Shown: piece after piece, positions 29,619 to 40,165 of the stretch
Position numbering within the stretch: the first letter of the stretch is position 1
How the letters are laid out: every line of letters starts with the position of its first letter
Program-made: the position numbers and the translations under genes
The notes under the pieces: generated by a model
The model's database searches: none
What the model saw: only the letters and a program-made list of their open reading frames with translations
What the model was told of the DNA's origin: nothing
DNA from: Flavobacteriales bacterium
GTDB taxonomy: Bacteria > Bacteroidota > Bacteroidia > Flavobacteriales > Flavobacteriaceae
Direction of reading: 5' to 3'
Length of the DNA: 64,000 nt
Assembly: GCA_018335925.1 (NCBI GenBank)
Contig: JAGXRF010000111.1
Location: 32,469 to 96,468 of the forward strand

Positions 29619-31409
29619 CTATAGTTTGATAATTTTTTTGGTAATCGATTTTCCAGATTCTACTTCAATTTTTACAAAATAAACTCCTGGATATAGATTT
29701 TCCATATTTATCAAGCTTTGGTTGGATTCCATAATTTTCTTACCAGTTAGATCGAAGATTTCAATGCCTTTTAAAACTTCATTTGAAACTTGAATCTTTA
29801 GGTAGGAAGTTGCAGGGTTTGGAAAAATGGAGACGTTAGTCAATGGATTAAAATCAACCGACAAGGTTTCTGTAACAGTAAGATTTTTAAAGGCAAGAGA
29901 TGTTGTAAATGTTAAGTTTTTAAATTCTAAATAATAGTTATCCGTAACCATAGGAGTAAAAACAGCAGAAAAATTACTAAAGTTATCATTTAAAGAATTG
30001 CTGCTAAAATCGAATAAGTTTTGTTCAAAACTTGAGTCGCCATCTCTTTTAACTTTAATAAATCCTAATTGAATTGGATCATTAAAAGAAACAGAAAAAA
30101 CGGTTCTTGCATCAATTTGAAATGCATACTCTTGGTTTCCTTGTAAAGCCATTTTTCGTGAGTTTAAAAAATAATTTGCACTTACAGCTGGAAGTCTAAG
30201 TTCATTGTTTGTGATAGTTGCAGCATTAAAAATTTGACTATATCCAAGGTTACAAAGCGTTAATCCATCATCAAAAGGTTCGGTAAACGGAACGCTTAAT
30301 GGAGTTGTGGTGCCAGTTGCAGTGGTAAAATTTGTAAAACGCCAAGCATCAGTAGTTGAACACGCACTTTTTACTCTTACCGTGTAATCTGTACAAGGAT
30401 TTAAATTGGAAATTTCCTGAAAAAATATGGTTGTGTTATTGGCTCCTGGATTGGATGTATTGATATTATTGATTGTTGTTCCAGTTCCTTCTGCAAAACC
30501 AATTGGTCCATATTCCAAAACGTAGTTTGACCCACTAAGTCCCGACCAATTAACAGTTGTACTACTTGAAGTAATATTTATTAACTGTGGATTGTTCAAA
30601 ATTTGAGGTCTTCTCCCTCTTAAGCTCCATGGACTGGTAGTTGTACCACAGTTTGCTCTTACATAAACATCATAACTATTACAATTAAAGTCTGGATTTG
30701 TAAAGCTATTCCCTGTTAAACCAGTTACCAATGTCCCAGTTCCTTGAATAAAATCAATTGGTCCATATTCAATATCATACGTTCCTGAAAATCCGGTAGG
30801 TGTAGTCCATGTTACTTCCGGCACAACACTTGATATGGATGGTGTTCTGCAAGAAGAAACATTTACAAAAAACAATTGAAAGGAATTTTGACCAACATTC
30901 AGACTATGTACAACAGACTTAAAGTTAAATTTTATCTTTACTTGACTGTTTCCGGTTCCAGTGTAGGATGCTAAATCTAAATTGATAGATTCCGTAAAAG
31001 AAAGATTCGTACCATAATCAATTTGTGAATCATCCCAAATAGGTGTCCACGTAACACCATTGTTAGTAGATACGCTAACAATAAATTCTGCTATATTAAA
31101 ATCAACAAAAAGATTTTTTCTGAAAATTCCTCTAAAATCTAAATAACAAACAGTAGTATTGCTTAAATCTATTGCAGGAGTTATCAATTCCTCATTTTGA
31201 GCAATGGAACTACTCTCAATAATTGCAATACTCTGATTTGGAACGGAACCGAAGCGAAAAAACGTGAAGTTGCCAGAACCAACACTATTTAGTGTCCATC
31301 CTGATGGAGGAAAAGTTGGGTCTGCAAAACTTTCTGCAATAAACAATTGGCTAAAACCTAAGTTGATACTGCAAAGCAACAACATGAACTTTGTAAATTT
31401 GATATGCAT
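29619..31409 (-). CDS. Secreted fibronectin-III-like protein with T9SS type A sorting domain
   Basis: Signal peptide MHIKFTKFMLLLCSINLGFSQ at 31409 (ORF track start 31454); Fn3-like YDIEYGPIDF/YVLEYGPIGF repeats; VSIFPNPATSYLKIQVSNE...GVYFVKIEVESGKSITKKIIKL. Confidence 0.9.
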   Translation of the reverse strand: MHIKFTKFMLLLCSINLGFSQLFIAESFADPTFPPSGWTLNSVGSGNFTFFRFGSVPNQSIAIIESSSIAQNEELITPAIDLSNTTVCYLDFRGIFRKNLFVDFNIAEFIVSVSTNNGVTWTPIWDDSQIDYGTNLSFTESINLDLASYTGTGNSQVKIKFNFKSVVHSLNVGQNSFQLFFVNVSSCRTPSISSVVPEVTWTTPTGFSGTYDIEYGPIDFIQGTGTLVTGLTGNSFTNPDFNCNSYDVYVRANCGTTTSPWSLRGRRPQILNNPQLINITSSSTTVNWSGLSGSNYVLEYGPIGFAEGTGTTINNINTSNPGANNTTIFFQEISNLNPCTDYTVRVKSACSTTDAWRFTNFTTATGTTTPLSVPFTEPFDDGLTLCNLGYSQIFNAATITNNELRLPAVSANYFLNSRKMALQGNQEYAFQIDARTVFSVSFNDPIQLGFIKVKRDGDSSFEQNLFDFSSNSLNDNFSNFSAVFTPMVTDNYYLEFKNLTFTTSLAFKNLTVTETLSVDFNPLTNVSIFPNPATSYLKIQVSNEVLKGIEIFDLTGKKIMESNQSLINMENLYPGVYFVKIEVESGKSITKKIIKL

Positions 31410-31472
31410 AAAATTGAATTTAAAATTTACACAAAAGTGAAATTTGTGAATCAATCAAATAGTTATCAATAA

Positions 31473-31500
31473 GGTGAAATGCTCGATTGGGTTTGTGAAA
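31473..31500 (-). promoter_or_regulatory. Putative operator copy A: TTTCACAAACCCAATCGAGCATTTCACC (minus strand), in divergent intergenic region
   Basis: TTTCAC-N15-TTTCAC (21-bp period); ends 63 nt upstream of ATG 31409 and ~42 nt upstream of the divergent kinase start 31542. Confidence 0.6.
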
Positions 31501-31541
31501 TAAATATGTAGTGAACATATAAGTGATAAATTTGCAATAAC

Positions 31542-34358
31542 ATGAAACCAAAATTTTTTCACCTATTTATTCTATTCGTATATTGGCAAAATTGGTATGC
31601 ACAAAACGTACATTTTGAACACATTACCTTATCTTCCGGATTGCCAAGTGAACAGATTTACGACATTTTTAAATGCTCTAGAGGTTTTATTTGGCTTGCT
31701 ACCAACGATGGTTTAATCAAATTTGATGGAACCAACTACCATGTTATTGTAAATGCATCAGAATTATCTTCCATTGGTTCCAATTTAAAGCAAGATGAAA
31801 CTGGAAAAATATGGTTACAAAACTTTGACGGCTATTTTTTATACGTTCAAAATGATAGTTTAAAACAATACAAAACCATTAAAAGTGGAGTTTTTCAACC
31901 GTATGTAATAGAAAAAGACCAACTAATTTACGGTTCCAACAACCAACTAATCATAAGAAATTTAAGAAGCGACCATCAAATAAAACACCCAAAAACATTT
32001 GATATCTTATTTTGTCATGCTTTGGGAAATTATTGGGTTATTGGAGGAAACAAAATCGAAATTATCTACAAAAAAACACTGAAGCCATACCGAAAATTCC
32101 AGTTTACTGAAAAATTTAATTCTTTAGCTACTTTTTCAAACGGAATGAATATGGTAATTGTGGATAAGTCAAAAAACGACACCCCCATAATTCTTATAAA
32201 CTCCAAAGGTGATTTGAAAAAAGGCAAAATCACATTGCAAAGTACTATTCAAAATGTGTATTTATTATCAAATGAAATTTGGTTTTTTACAAAAAATGGA
32301 ATTGAAGTTTTTAACAATAACTTTCAACCATTAAAACATAAAAACTTTCTACATGGTAAAAATGTAGCTTCATTTACAAAAGATGAAAACAACTTCCTTT
32401 GGGTGGCATCTCCAAAAAACGGAATATATTGGATTAAAAGTATGGATGCCAAAGAAACTTCATTACCTAACGATGATTTTTCAGCCATTACACACAACAA
32501 CCAATATATTTACACAGGAAGTAATCAAGGAAATATCTATCAACATCATTTAAACTTGCAAACAGATTTGGTTGAAAGTACTGAGGACAATACCCAAATT
32601 TTGTTCATGAATTTTAACCAATTTCAAAATTATCATTTGTTTACAGGCAATGGTTTTTACATAAAAAATTTAAGCAACTCTTCCGTTATAAGAAATTACT
32701 CTTCTGTTAAAGACATTTGCTTTATCCAACCAAATGCCATAGGAGTTGCAGCAACAGGATTTGCAGGTGTATTTGATATTAATCAATCTGCATTGATAAA
32801 CAACTGGTATGATTTGGCCTTTTTAAAAAATATTAGAGCTAAATCGGTTGCTTATGATGCAGTTAACCAAAAATTATACATTGCAACCAACAATGGGTTA
32901 TATGCATACCAACATCAAAAATTATTTCAAATTTTAAAAAACAAGAAAAGCATTTTTGCGAAAAATATTCAATTTGTAAACCAACAATTAATCGGAATAA
33001 ACATTCAAAATCGTGCATTTGTCATTTCAAATAAACAGTACCATACCATCCATCCAATTGCAAACTTTCAAAAGTTAAAAACATCTAACGATAAAATCTA
33101 TTTATCTACAGCTAATGCAGTTTACCAACTTTTAAATAATCGTTTAATCAAAGTAGTAGAAATTAGCAAATACGAGCCATTGATAGATTTTGAAATATTA
33201 AACGGTAAATGTTATGCCATCACCAAAAACAAATTAATTAAAGCTGCTTTAAATCAGGAATTTCCGAATGGAGAAAAACCAAAAGTGTATATCAATCAAA
33301 TAGTGGTACAAGATAAACTCCTTAAAAAATTTGAAGATATTTCATTAAATTATAACGAAAAAGATGTTACTATTTACTTTGATGCGGTAAACTTTGATTA
33401 TTTTAACGATTATGAATTACAATATACCATCAACGATCAAATTTATCCGATTAACAAGCAACAACGTGAAATAGTATTGGCTAATTTAAAACCTGATCTA
33501 TACCAAATATCTATAAGGTTTTTTGATGCAAAAAACAATTTATTTTACCCTTCAAACCAAATAATTTCTTTTAAAATAAATCCTCCTTTTTGGAAAAGAC
33601 TATACTTTATCTTACCCATGCTTTTAGCTTTAAGTTTGATAGTAATATTATTTTATCGAAAAAAACTTAAGAGCATTCAGTTAAAAAATCAATTGATGAT
33701 TGATAAATTAGAGCTAGAAAATAATTTAAAAGAATCCAAACTCCAACTTATCAAGTCGCAAATGAATCCGCATTTCTTTTTTAATGCCATCAATAACATA
33801 CAATCCTATATTGTGAGTAACGAAACCAAAGAAGCATCAAATTACTTACATAAATTATCAGACTTAACCAGAAAAATTTTAGAATTTTCAGAAGTTGAAT
33901 CTGTTAGACTTGAAGAAGAATTAGAATCGTTGATTTTGTATTTAGAACTTCAAAAAATGAGGTTTAAAGATTTGAGCTACACCATTTATTTAGAACCTGA
34001 AATAAACCCCAAACAAATCAAAATCCCAACCATGCTATTACAACCTTATGTTGAAAATGCCATATTGCATGGGCTGAGCCATAGCAATCAAGAAAAACTC
34101 CTATCCATCCATTTAAAAATAATAAACCAAGAGGTGTTAGAAATTGAAATTGCTGACAATGGCATAGGTAGAATTAAATCAGTAGAGATTAACAATAAGA
34201 GCAGCACCAAAAAAAAATCGTTTGCAACAAAAGCCAATTTAGAACGAATCATGCTTTTGAACAAAAATAAATATTGGATTGATGTTAGCTACCATGATTT
34301 ATATGATATTCATAGTGAGGCAAATGGCACCATTGTTTTGGTAAAAATTAAATTGTAA
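31542..34358 (+). CDS. LytS-type sensor histidine kinase with periplasmic two-component-regulator propeller
   Basis: N-term LPSEQIYDIFKCSRGFIWLATNDGLIKFDG propeller repeats, Y_Y_Y-like region, TM, His_kinase: LKSQMNPHFFFNAINNIQSYI; IPTMLLQPYVENAILHG. Confidence 0.93.
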   Translation: MKPKFFHLFILFVYWQNWYAQNVHFEHITLSSGLPSEQIYDIFKCSRGFIWLATNDGLIKFDGTNYHVIVNASELSSIGSNLKQDETGKIWLQNFDGYFLYVQNDSLKQYKTIKSGVFQPYVIEKDQLIYGSNNQLIIRNLRSDHQIKHPKTFDILFCHALGNYWVIGGNKIEIIYKKTLKPYRKFQFTEKFNSLATFSNGMNMVIVDKSKNDTPIILINSKGDLKKGKITLQSTIQNVYLLSNEIWFFTKNGIEVFNNNFQPLKHKNFLHGKNVASFTKDENNFLWVASPKNGIYWIKSMDAKETSLPNDDFSAITHNNQYIYTGSNQGNIYQHHLNLQTDLVESTEDNTQILFMNFNQFQNYHLFTGNGFYIKNLSNSSVIRNYSSVKDICFIQPNAIGVAATGFAGVFDINQSALINNWYDLAFLKNIRAKSVAYDAVNQKLYIATNNGLYAYQHQKLFQILKNKKSIFAKNIQFVNQQLIGINIQNRAFVISNKQYHTIHPIANFQKLKTSNDKIYLSTANAVYQLLNNRLIKVVEISKYEPLIDFEILNGKCYAITKNKLIKAALNQEFPNGEKPKVYINQIVVQDKLLKKFEDISLNYNEKDVTIYFDAVNFDYFNDYELQYTINDQIYPINKQQREIVLANLKPDLYQISIRFFDAKNNLFYPSNQIISFKINPPFWKRLYFILPMLLALSLIVILFYRKKLKSIQLKNQLMIDKLELENNLKESKLQLIKSQMNPHFFFNAINNIQSYIVSNETKEASNYLHKLSDLTRKILEFSEVESVRLEEELESLILYLELQKMRFKDLSYTIYLEPEINPKQIKIPTMLLQPYVENAILHGLSHSNQEKLLSIHLKIINQEVLEIEIADNGIGRIKSVEINNKSSTKKKSFATKANLERIMLLNKNKYWIDVSYHDLYDIHSEANGTIVLVKIKL

Positions 34359-34374
34359 ACCGAGAAAAACTAAA

Positions 34375-35118
34375 ATGAAAGCAATCATTATAGAAGACGA
34401 AAAAAGAGCACAAATATATCTTGAAAATACCCTACTTGATGTAGCCCCAATGGTTGAAGTAGTAGAGATTTGTGATGATTTGCCTTCGGGTGTTGTAGCT
34501 ATTAAAAAGCACCTACCTGATTTGGTATTTTTAGATATTGAAATGCCAAAATTTAGCGGACTGGACATCGTTAAGTTTTTTAATTTAGAAGAAATCAATT
34601 TTAAAATCATTTTTACTACAGCTTACAATCAATATGCCATTGAAGGTTATCAAGTAATGGCTTTAGATTATTTGCTAAAACCAATTAATCCGGAGAAGTT
34701 AAAAATTGCTATAGATCGAGCTTGCAAAATGCAAAAAATTGATTTTGAAAAAATAAGCCAATTACAAAACACGGTAAACAATACTACTAAAATTGCATTT
34801 CCTGATGGCAATCAAGTGGTTTTGATTGACCCAAACGAAATTGTTTATTTAAAAGCTGACAATAGTTATACACAAATCAACCTAGCGTCTGGAAAAAAAA
34901 TGATAACTAGTAGATTTTTAAAAAACTTTGAAGAAAGCTTGCAATACAATTCCGACTTCTTTAGATGCCATAAATCTTATATCATCAACACCCAATATTT
35001 AGAAAGTTTTTCAAAGTCAAACGGTGGTACAGCAATTTTACAACAACAAATTGAAATTCCGGTCTCTATTGATAAAGTTGAAGAACTTTTAAGCAAATTT
35101 GTAAAAGTAAACCGATAA
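34375..35118 (+). CDS. LytTR-family response regulator
   Basis: Receiver KAIIIEDEKRAQ..LVFLDIEMPKFSGLD..FTTAYNQYAIEGYQVMALDYLLKPI; LytTR IVYLKADNSYTQINLASGKKMITSRFLKNFEESL...FFRCHKSYIINTQYL. Confidence 0.96.
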   Translation: MKAIIIEDEKRAQIYLENTLLDVAPMVEVVEICDDLPSGVVAIKKHLPDLVFLDIEMPKFSGLDIVKFFNLEEINFKIIFTTAYNQYAIEGYQVMALDYLLKPINPEKLKIAIDRACKMQKIDFEKISQLQNTVNNTTKIAFPDGNQVVLIDPNEIVYLKADNSYTQINLASGKKMITSRFLKNFEESLQYNSDFFRCHKSYIINTQYLESFSKSNGGTAILQQQIEIPVSIDKVEELLSKFVKVNR

Positions 35119-35143
35119 AAAAATCCCGGACATTGCCGGGATT
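35115..35143 (-). terminator. Intrinsic terminator of the SPT/KBL gene
   Basis: AATCCCGG-CAATGT-CCGGGATT followed by TTTTTT on the minus strand. Confidence 0.8.
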
Positions 35144-35168
35144 CTAACTATTTTAAATTATAAAAAAA

Positions 35169-36428
35169 CTACTCTACATTCTGTACATTGGCTTCTGCCC
35201 ACTGCTTGTAGGTGCCGTTTTCTAATTTCTCTCTTATAGCTTCAAATGCTGCCAAAGTTTCGTCAATATCTTCTTGGGTATGCGAAGCAGTTGGAATCAT
35301 ACGCAACAAAATAATCCCTTTCGGAATTACCGGATACACCACAATGGATAGGAAAATACCGTAATTTTCACGCAAATCGTTTACCATCATCATAGCTTCT
35401 GGGATGCTACCTTTTAAATAAACTGGTGTTACACAAGTGTTGGTATCCCCTATATCAAAACCACGCTCTTTTAAGCCATTTTGTAATGCATTTACGTTTT
35501 GCCATAATTTATCTTTTAACTCAGGCATATTTTTTAGCATTTCCAATCGCTTTAATGCTCCAATTGTTTGAATCATTGGCAACGATTTGGCAAACATTTG
35601 CGAACGTAAATTGTATTTTAAAAAGTCGATGATATCTTTATCCCCAGCAATAAATGCACCAATGCTTGCCATGGATTTGGCGAAAGTAGAAAAATACACA
35701 TCAATGCCATCCTGGCAACCTTGCTCCTCCCCTGCTCCTGCTCCTGTTTTTCCTAAAGTTCCAAAACCATGGGCATCGTCCACCAATAAACGGAAATTGT
35801 ATTTCTTTTTCAATTCTACAATTTCCTTTAGTTTACCTTGTTGCCCTCGCATTCCGAAAACGCCTTCGGTAATAAACAATATACCACCTCCTGTTTCTTC
35901 TGCCATCTTGGTAGCACGTTGTAAATTTTTCTCCATGCTCTCAAGGTCGTTATGCTTGTAGGTAAAACGCTTACCCATGTGCAAACGAACCCCATCAATG
36001 ATACATGCATGGGCATCTACATCGTACACAATCACATCGTTTTTAGATACCAATGCGTCTATGGTAGACATGATTCCTTGGTACCCAAAATTCAATAAAT
36101 AAGCAGCTTCTTTACCTACAAAAGCTGCCAATTCTTGCTCCAATTGTTCGTGGTAATTGGTTTGACCACTCATCATTCTGGCTCCCATCGGATAAGCTGC
36201 ACCATACTGTTGGGCTACTTCTGCATCAATTTTTCTAATTTCCGGGTGGTTGGCCAATCCCAAATAATCATTGATACTCCAGTTTAATATTTTCTTTCCA
36301 TGAAATAGCATTCTAGGACCAAGTTCTCCTTCTAACTTTGGAAACACATAATATCCTTCTGCTTGAGAAGCCCATTTGCCTAACGGACCTTTATTTTGTT
36401 GAATTCTTTCGAATAAATCTTTTACCAT
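35169..36428 (-). CDS. Alpha-oxoamine synthase family PLP enzyme (serine palmitoyltransferase/KBL-like)
   Basis: LNWSINDYLGLANHPEIRK, LLVDDAHGFGTLGKTGAGAGEE, DVYFSTFAKSMASIGAFIAGD (PLP lysine). Confidence 0.9.
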   Translation of the reverse strand: MVKDLFERIQQNKGPLGKWASQAEGYYVFPKLEGELGPRMLFHGKKILNWSINDYLGLANHPEIRKIDAEVAQQYGAAYPMGARMMSGQTNYHEQLEQELAAFVGKEAAYLLNFGYQGIMSTIDALVSKNDVIVYDVDAHACIIDGVRLHMGKRFTYKHNDLESMEKNLQRATKMAEETGGGILFITEGVFGMRGQQGKLKEIVELKKKYNFRLLVDDAHGFGTLGKTGAGAGEEQGCQDGIDVYFSTFAKSMASIGAFIAGDKDIIDFLKYNLRSQMFAKSLPMIQTIGALKRLEMLKNMPELKDKLWQNVNALQNGLKERGFDIGDTNTCVTPVYLKGSIPEAMMMVNDLRENYGIFLSIVVYPVIPKGIILLRMIPTASHTQEDIDETLAAFEAIREKLENGTYKQWAEANVQNVE

Positions 36429-36439
36429 AATAAATTGTA

Positions 36440-36480
36440 ATAAAAACGTGACAAAATTAGAGAAAACGGAACGTTTTTAT
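36440..36480 (-). promoter_or_regulatory. Inverted repeat ATAAAAACGT / ACGTTTTTAT upstream of the SPT/KBL gene
   Basis: Perfect 10-bp arms (36440-36449 and 36471-36480) with 21-bp spacer, 12-52 bp before the start codon. Confidence 0.5.
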
Positions 36481-36525
36481 ACTAAAATTGAACTATATTT
36501 TATTGGAATTATCCAAAATAAAAAA

Positions 36526-36568
36526 AAGATGCCATCTGTTTTCTTTTCTTTCAGATGGCATGCCCTTT
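36526..36568 (-). terminator. Hairpin terminator of mutase gene
   Basis: ATGCCATCTG (36529-36538) / CAGATGGCAT (36552-36561), flanking A and T tracts. Confidence 0.75.
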
Positions 36569-36577
36569 TTTTAATAA

Positions 36578-39500
36578 TTACATATTTCTTCGATACTGTC
36601 CACCAACCTCAAATAAAGCCTTGGTAATTTGACCTAAGGAACAATACTTGGTTGCCTCCATCAAACGCTCAAAAATATTTTGGTTTTGAATGGCTGCCTC
36701 TTGAATTACAGCAATTTGTTGCTCTGCATTTGTTGCTTGCACATGGTGCAAGTTTTGCAAAGTGTGAATTTGGTATTGCTTTTCCTCCTCGGTGGCACGA
36801 ATGACTTCTGCAGGAATTACTGTTGGTGATCCTTTTGAACTCAAAAACGTATTTACACCGATGATTGGGAATTCTCCTGTATGTTTCAAGGTTTCGTAAT
36901 ACAACGATTCTTCTTGAATTTTACTTCTTTGATACATGGTTTCCATTGCACCAAGAACACCACCTCTTTCTGTGATTCTATCAAACTCAGCTAAAACCGC
37001 TTCTTCAACTAAATCAGTTAATTCTTCAATGATGAAAGAACCTTGAATTGGATTTTCGTTTTTAGCTAAACCTAATTCTTTATTAATAATCAACTGAATT
37101 GCCATTGCACGACGTACTGATTCTTCTGTTGGAGTTGTAATCGCTTCATCGTAGGCATTCGTGTGTAACGAGTTACAGTTATCGTAAATCGCATATAACG
37201 CTTGTAAAGTCGTACGAATATCATTGAAATCAATCTCTTGAGCGTGTAACGAACGTCCAGAGGTTTGGATGTGATACTTCAGCATTTGGGCTCTTTCGTT
37301 GGCACCGTATTTATTTTTCATGGCTTTTGCCCAAATTTTACGAGCCACTCGTCCAATCACCGCATATTCAGGGTCAATTCCGTTTGAGAAGAAAAACGAT
37401 AAATTCGGACCGAAGTCGTTTATGTTCATCCCTCTACTCAAATAATATTCCACGTAAGTGAAACCATTCGCTAATGTAAACGCCAGCTGTGTAATTGGAT
37501 TCGCACCAGCTTCTGCTATATGATAACCTGAAATGGAAACCGAATAGAAATTACGCACATTTTGTTGGATGAAGTATTCTTGCACATCACCCATCAAACG
37601 CAAAGCAAATTCTGTGGAGAAAATACAAGTATTTTGTGCTTGATCTTCTTTCAAAATATCCGCTTGAACTGTACCACGAACTTGTGCTAACGTTTTCACT
37701 TTAATATCTTGATAAATATCTGCTGGTAACACTTGGTCTCCTGTTACTCCTAATAACAACAATCCTAAACCATTGTTTCCTTCTGGTAATTCGCCGTTGT
37801 ATCTTGGTCTTTCTAAGCCTTTATCGTCGTAAAGTTCTTTTTTCTTTTTCTCAACTTCGGCTTCTAAACCGTTTTCTTTAATGTATTTTTCACAATTTTG
37901 ATCGATTGCCGCATTCATGAAAAACCCTAACAACATTGGAGCTGGACCGTTAATGGTCATAGAAACTGAAGTCGCTGGGTGACTCAAATCGAAACCAGAG
38001 TATAATTTTTTCGCATCGTCTAAACAACAAATAGAAACTCCTGCATTTCCAATTTTACCATAAATATCTGGTCTGTGATCTGGGTCATTTCCGTATAACG
38101 TTACCGAGTCAAAAGCAGTAGACAAACGTTTTGCTGGCATTCCCAAAGAAACGTAATGGAAACGACGATTCGTTCTTTCTGGACCACCTTCTCCAGCAAA
38201 CATACGTGTTGGGTCTTCTCCTTCACGTTTGAATGGATATAATCCGGATGCAAAAGGGAATTCCCCTGGTACATTTTCTTGTAAATTCCATTTTAAGATA
38301 TCTCCCCAAGCTTGGTATTTTGGTAAGGCAACTTTTGGAATTTGAGAATGCGATAACGATTCGGTATGCGTTTGAATTTTGATTTCTTTATCACGAACTT
38401 TGAACGAATATACTGGATTTTTGTATTTGTTTACTTTTTCTTCCCAAGTCAATAAAATCTCCCAATTGTATGGGTCTAAATTCATTTTCACTCGATCGAA
38501 TTCTTTTAATAATAAACCTAAGAAATCTATCTTTTCTTTGTCATTCTGAACTTGTTTCAGAATCTCCTCTTGATTTAAACCAGACTTAATTATCAAAGCA
38601 TTCTCGACTTCGCTCGAATTGACATCAGCAACGGTACAAATAGTTTTGAAAATTCCGTATAACTTTTGAGCTACTTCTACCTGTGTTAAAGCAGTTTCGT
38701 CATATTTTCTATTGTTTTCTGCAATTTCAGATAAATAGCGAGTTCTGTGAGGCGGAATTACAAAGATTTTCTCGCTCATTTCACGCGTAATTTCGAAGGT
38801 CGATTTTAAATCAGCACCAGTTTTCTCTACAATCTTATCCATGATAGATTTGTACAATGTATTCATTCCTGGATCGTTGAATTGAGAAGCGATAGTTCCG
38901 AAAATAGGCATCTTATCGGTATCTACATCCCAAAGATTGTGGTTACGTTGGTATTGCTTTTTCACATCGCGAATCGCATCTAAAGCCCCCCGTTTATCGA
39001 ATTTATTTAATGCTACCAAATCAGCAAAATCCAGCATATCGATTTTCTCTAACTGTGTTGCAGCACCAAATTCTGGTGTCATTACGTACAAAGAAACATC
39101 TGAATGATCTAAAATTTCAGTATCCGATTGTCCAATTCCAGAAGTTTCTAAAATGATTAAATCATATTTAGCCGCTTTCAACACTTGAATGGCTTCTGCT
39201 ACATATTTCGATAATGCTAAATTCGATTGACGAGTTGCTAACGAACGCATATACACACGAGAATTGTTGATGGCATTCATGCGAATTCTGTCACCCAACA
39301 AAGCACCACCTGTTTTTCTTTTCGAAGGATCCACCGAAATTAATCCGATGGTTTTTTCAGGGAAATCGATTAAGAAACGACGCACTAATTCGTCTACTAA
39401 AGACGATTTTCCAGCCCCACCAGTTCCAGTGATACCTAAAACTGGAATTTTAGAAGTTTCGTTTGCAGTGTGAATTTTATCTAACGTATCTTTAGCTATT

Positions 39501-40033
39501 TCAGGGAAATTTTCAGCAGCAGAAATTACACGAGCAATCGCTCTTGGATTTTTCTCTTCTAAATGATCCGCTTCTCCGTTTAACACATCTCCGACAGGAA
39601 AATCTGCTTTTTGAACCAAGTCGTTAATCATGCCTTGTAATCCCATAGCACGACCATCGTCTGGCGAATAAATTTTAGTGATTCCGTACGCATGTAATTC
39701 CTCTATTTCTGATGGAAGAATGACACCTCCACCACCACCAAATATTTTGATATGACCGGCTCCTTTTTCTTTGAGCAAATCGTACATGTATTTGAAATAC
39801 TCCATGTGTCCGCCTTGGTATGAAGTCATCGCAATGGCATTCGCATCTTCTTGAATAGCAGTATTTACAACTTCTTCCACACTTCTATCATGACCCAAGT
39901 GGATTACCTCTACACCCGTAGCTTGGATAATTCTACGCATGATATTAATGGCTGCGTCATGGCCATCAAACAGAGAAGCCGCAGTTACAATTCTTACTTT
40001 ATTTTTAGGAAAATAGGGTTGTGATTGATCCAT
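36578..40033 (-). CDS. Fused acyl-CoA mutase, IcmF/methylmalonyl-CoA mutase family (B12 domain, MeaI-like GTPase, mutase)
   Basis: B12 motif ([25 protein letters not shown]), GTPase [21 protein letters not shown], mutase [43 protein letters not shown], in one 1151-aa ORF. Confidence 0.92.
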   Translation of the reverse strand: MDQSQPYFPKNKVRIVTAASLFDGHDAAINIMRRIIQATGVEVIHLGHDRSVEEVVNTAIQEDANAIAMTSYQGGHMEYFKYMYDLLKEKGAGHIKIFGGGGGVILPSEIEELHAYGITKIYSPDDGRAMGLQGMINDLVQKADFPVGDVLNGEADHLEEKNPRAIARVISAAENFPEIAKDTLDKIHTANETSKIPVLGITGTGGAGKSSLVDELVRRFLIDFPEKTIGLISVDPSKRKTGGALLGDRIRMNAINNSRVYMRSLATRQSNLALSKYVAEAIQVLKAAKYDLIILETSGIGQSDTEILDHSDVSLYVMTPEFGAATQLEKIDMLDFADLVALNKFDKRGALDAIRDVKKQYQRNHNLWDVDTDKMPIFGTIASQFNDPGMNTLYKSIMDKIVEKTGADLKSTFEITREMSEKIFVIPPHRTRYLSEIAENNRKYDETALTQVEVAQKLYGIFKTICTVADVNSSEVENALIIKSGLNQEEILKQVQNDKEKIDFLGLLLKEFDRVKMNLDPYNWEILLTWEEKVNKYKNPVYSFKVRDKEIKIQTHTESLSHSQIPKVALPKYQAWGDILKWNLQENVPGEFPFASGLYPFKREGEDPTRMFAGEGGPERTNRRFHYVSLGMPAKRLSTAFDSVTLYGNDPDHRPDIYGKIGNAGVSICCLDDAKKLYSGFDLSHPATSVSMTINGPAPMLLGFFMNAAIDQNCEKYIKENGLEAEVEKKKKELYDDKGLERPRYNGELPEGNNGLGLLLLGVTGDQVLPADIYQDIKVKTLAQVRGTVQADILKEDQAQNTCIFSTEFALRLMGDVQEYFIQQNVRNFYSVSISGYHIAEAGANPITQLAFTLANGFTYVEYYLSRGMNINDFGPNLSFFFSNGIDPEYAVIGRVARKIWAKAMKNKYGANERAQMLKYHIQTSGRSLHAQEIDFNDIRTTLQALYAIYDNCNSLHTNAYDEAITTPTEESVRRAMAIQLIINKELGLAKNENPIQGSFIIEELTDLVEEAVLAEFDRITERGGVLGAMETMYQRSKIQEESLYYETLKHTGEFPIIGVNTFLSSKGSPTVIPAEVIRATEEEKQYQIHTLQNLHHVQATNAEQQIAVIQEAAIQNQNIFERLMEATKYCSLGQITKALFEVGGQYRRNM
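38539..38624. repeat. REP/MITE-like intergenic repeat embedded in frame in the mutase gene
   Basis: TGTCATTCTGAACTTGTTTCAGAATCTCC...TTCTCGACTTCGCTCGAATTGACA; TGTCA-type inverted ends; two internal hairpins (TCTGAA-CTTGT-TTCAGA, TCGA-CTTCGC-TCGA); encodes [26 protein letters not shown]. Confidence 0.75.
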
Positions 40034-40165
40034 TTTTAATTTTTAGATAAAATCAATAGCTTATTTTGCGAAATTACTATTTTTCTTGCAATTCAAAAGT
40101 TTAAATTGACTTAAAAAGCAAAAGCTTGCAAAAAATTAATCGATATATTAGCAAATAAAAACGAC

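Noticed and set aside
36578-40033. Apparent codon-usage difference of the mutase gene suggesting horizontal transfer
   Set aside because: Impression only; cannot be quantified by eye and long conserved metabolic genes can differ in codon bias.
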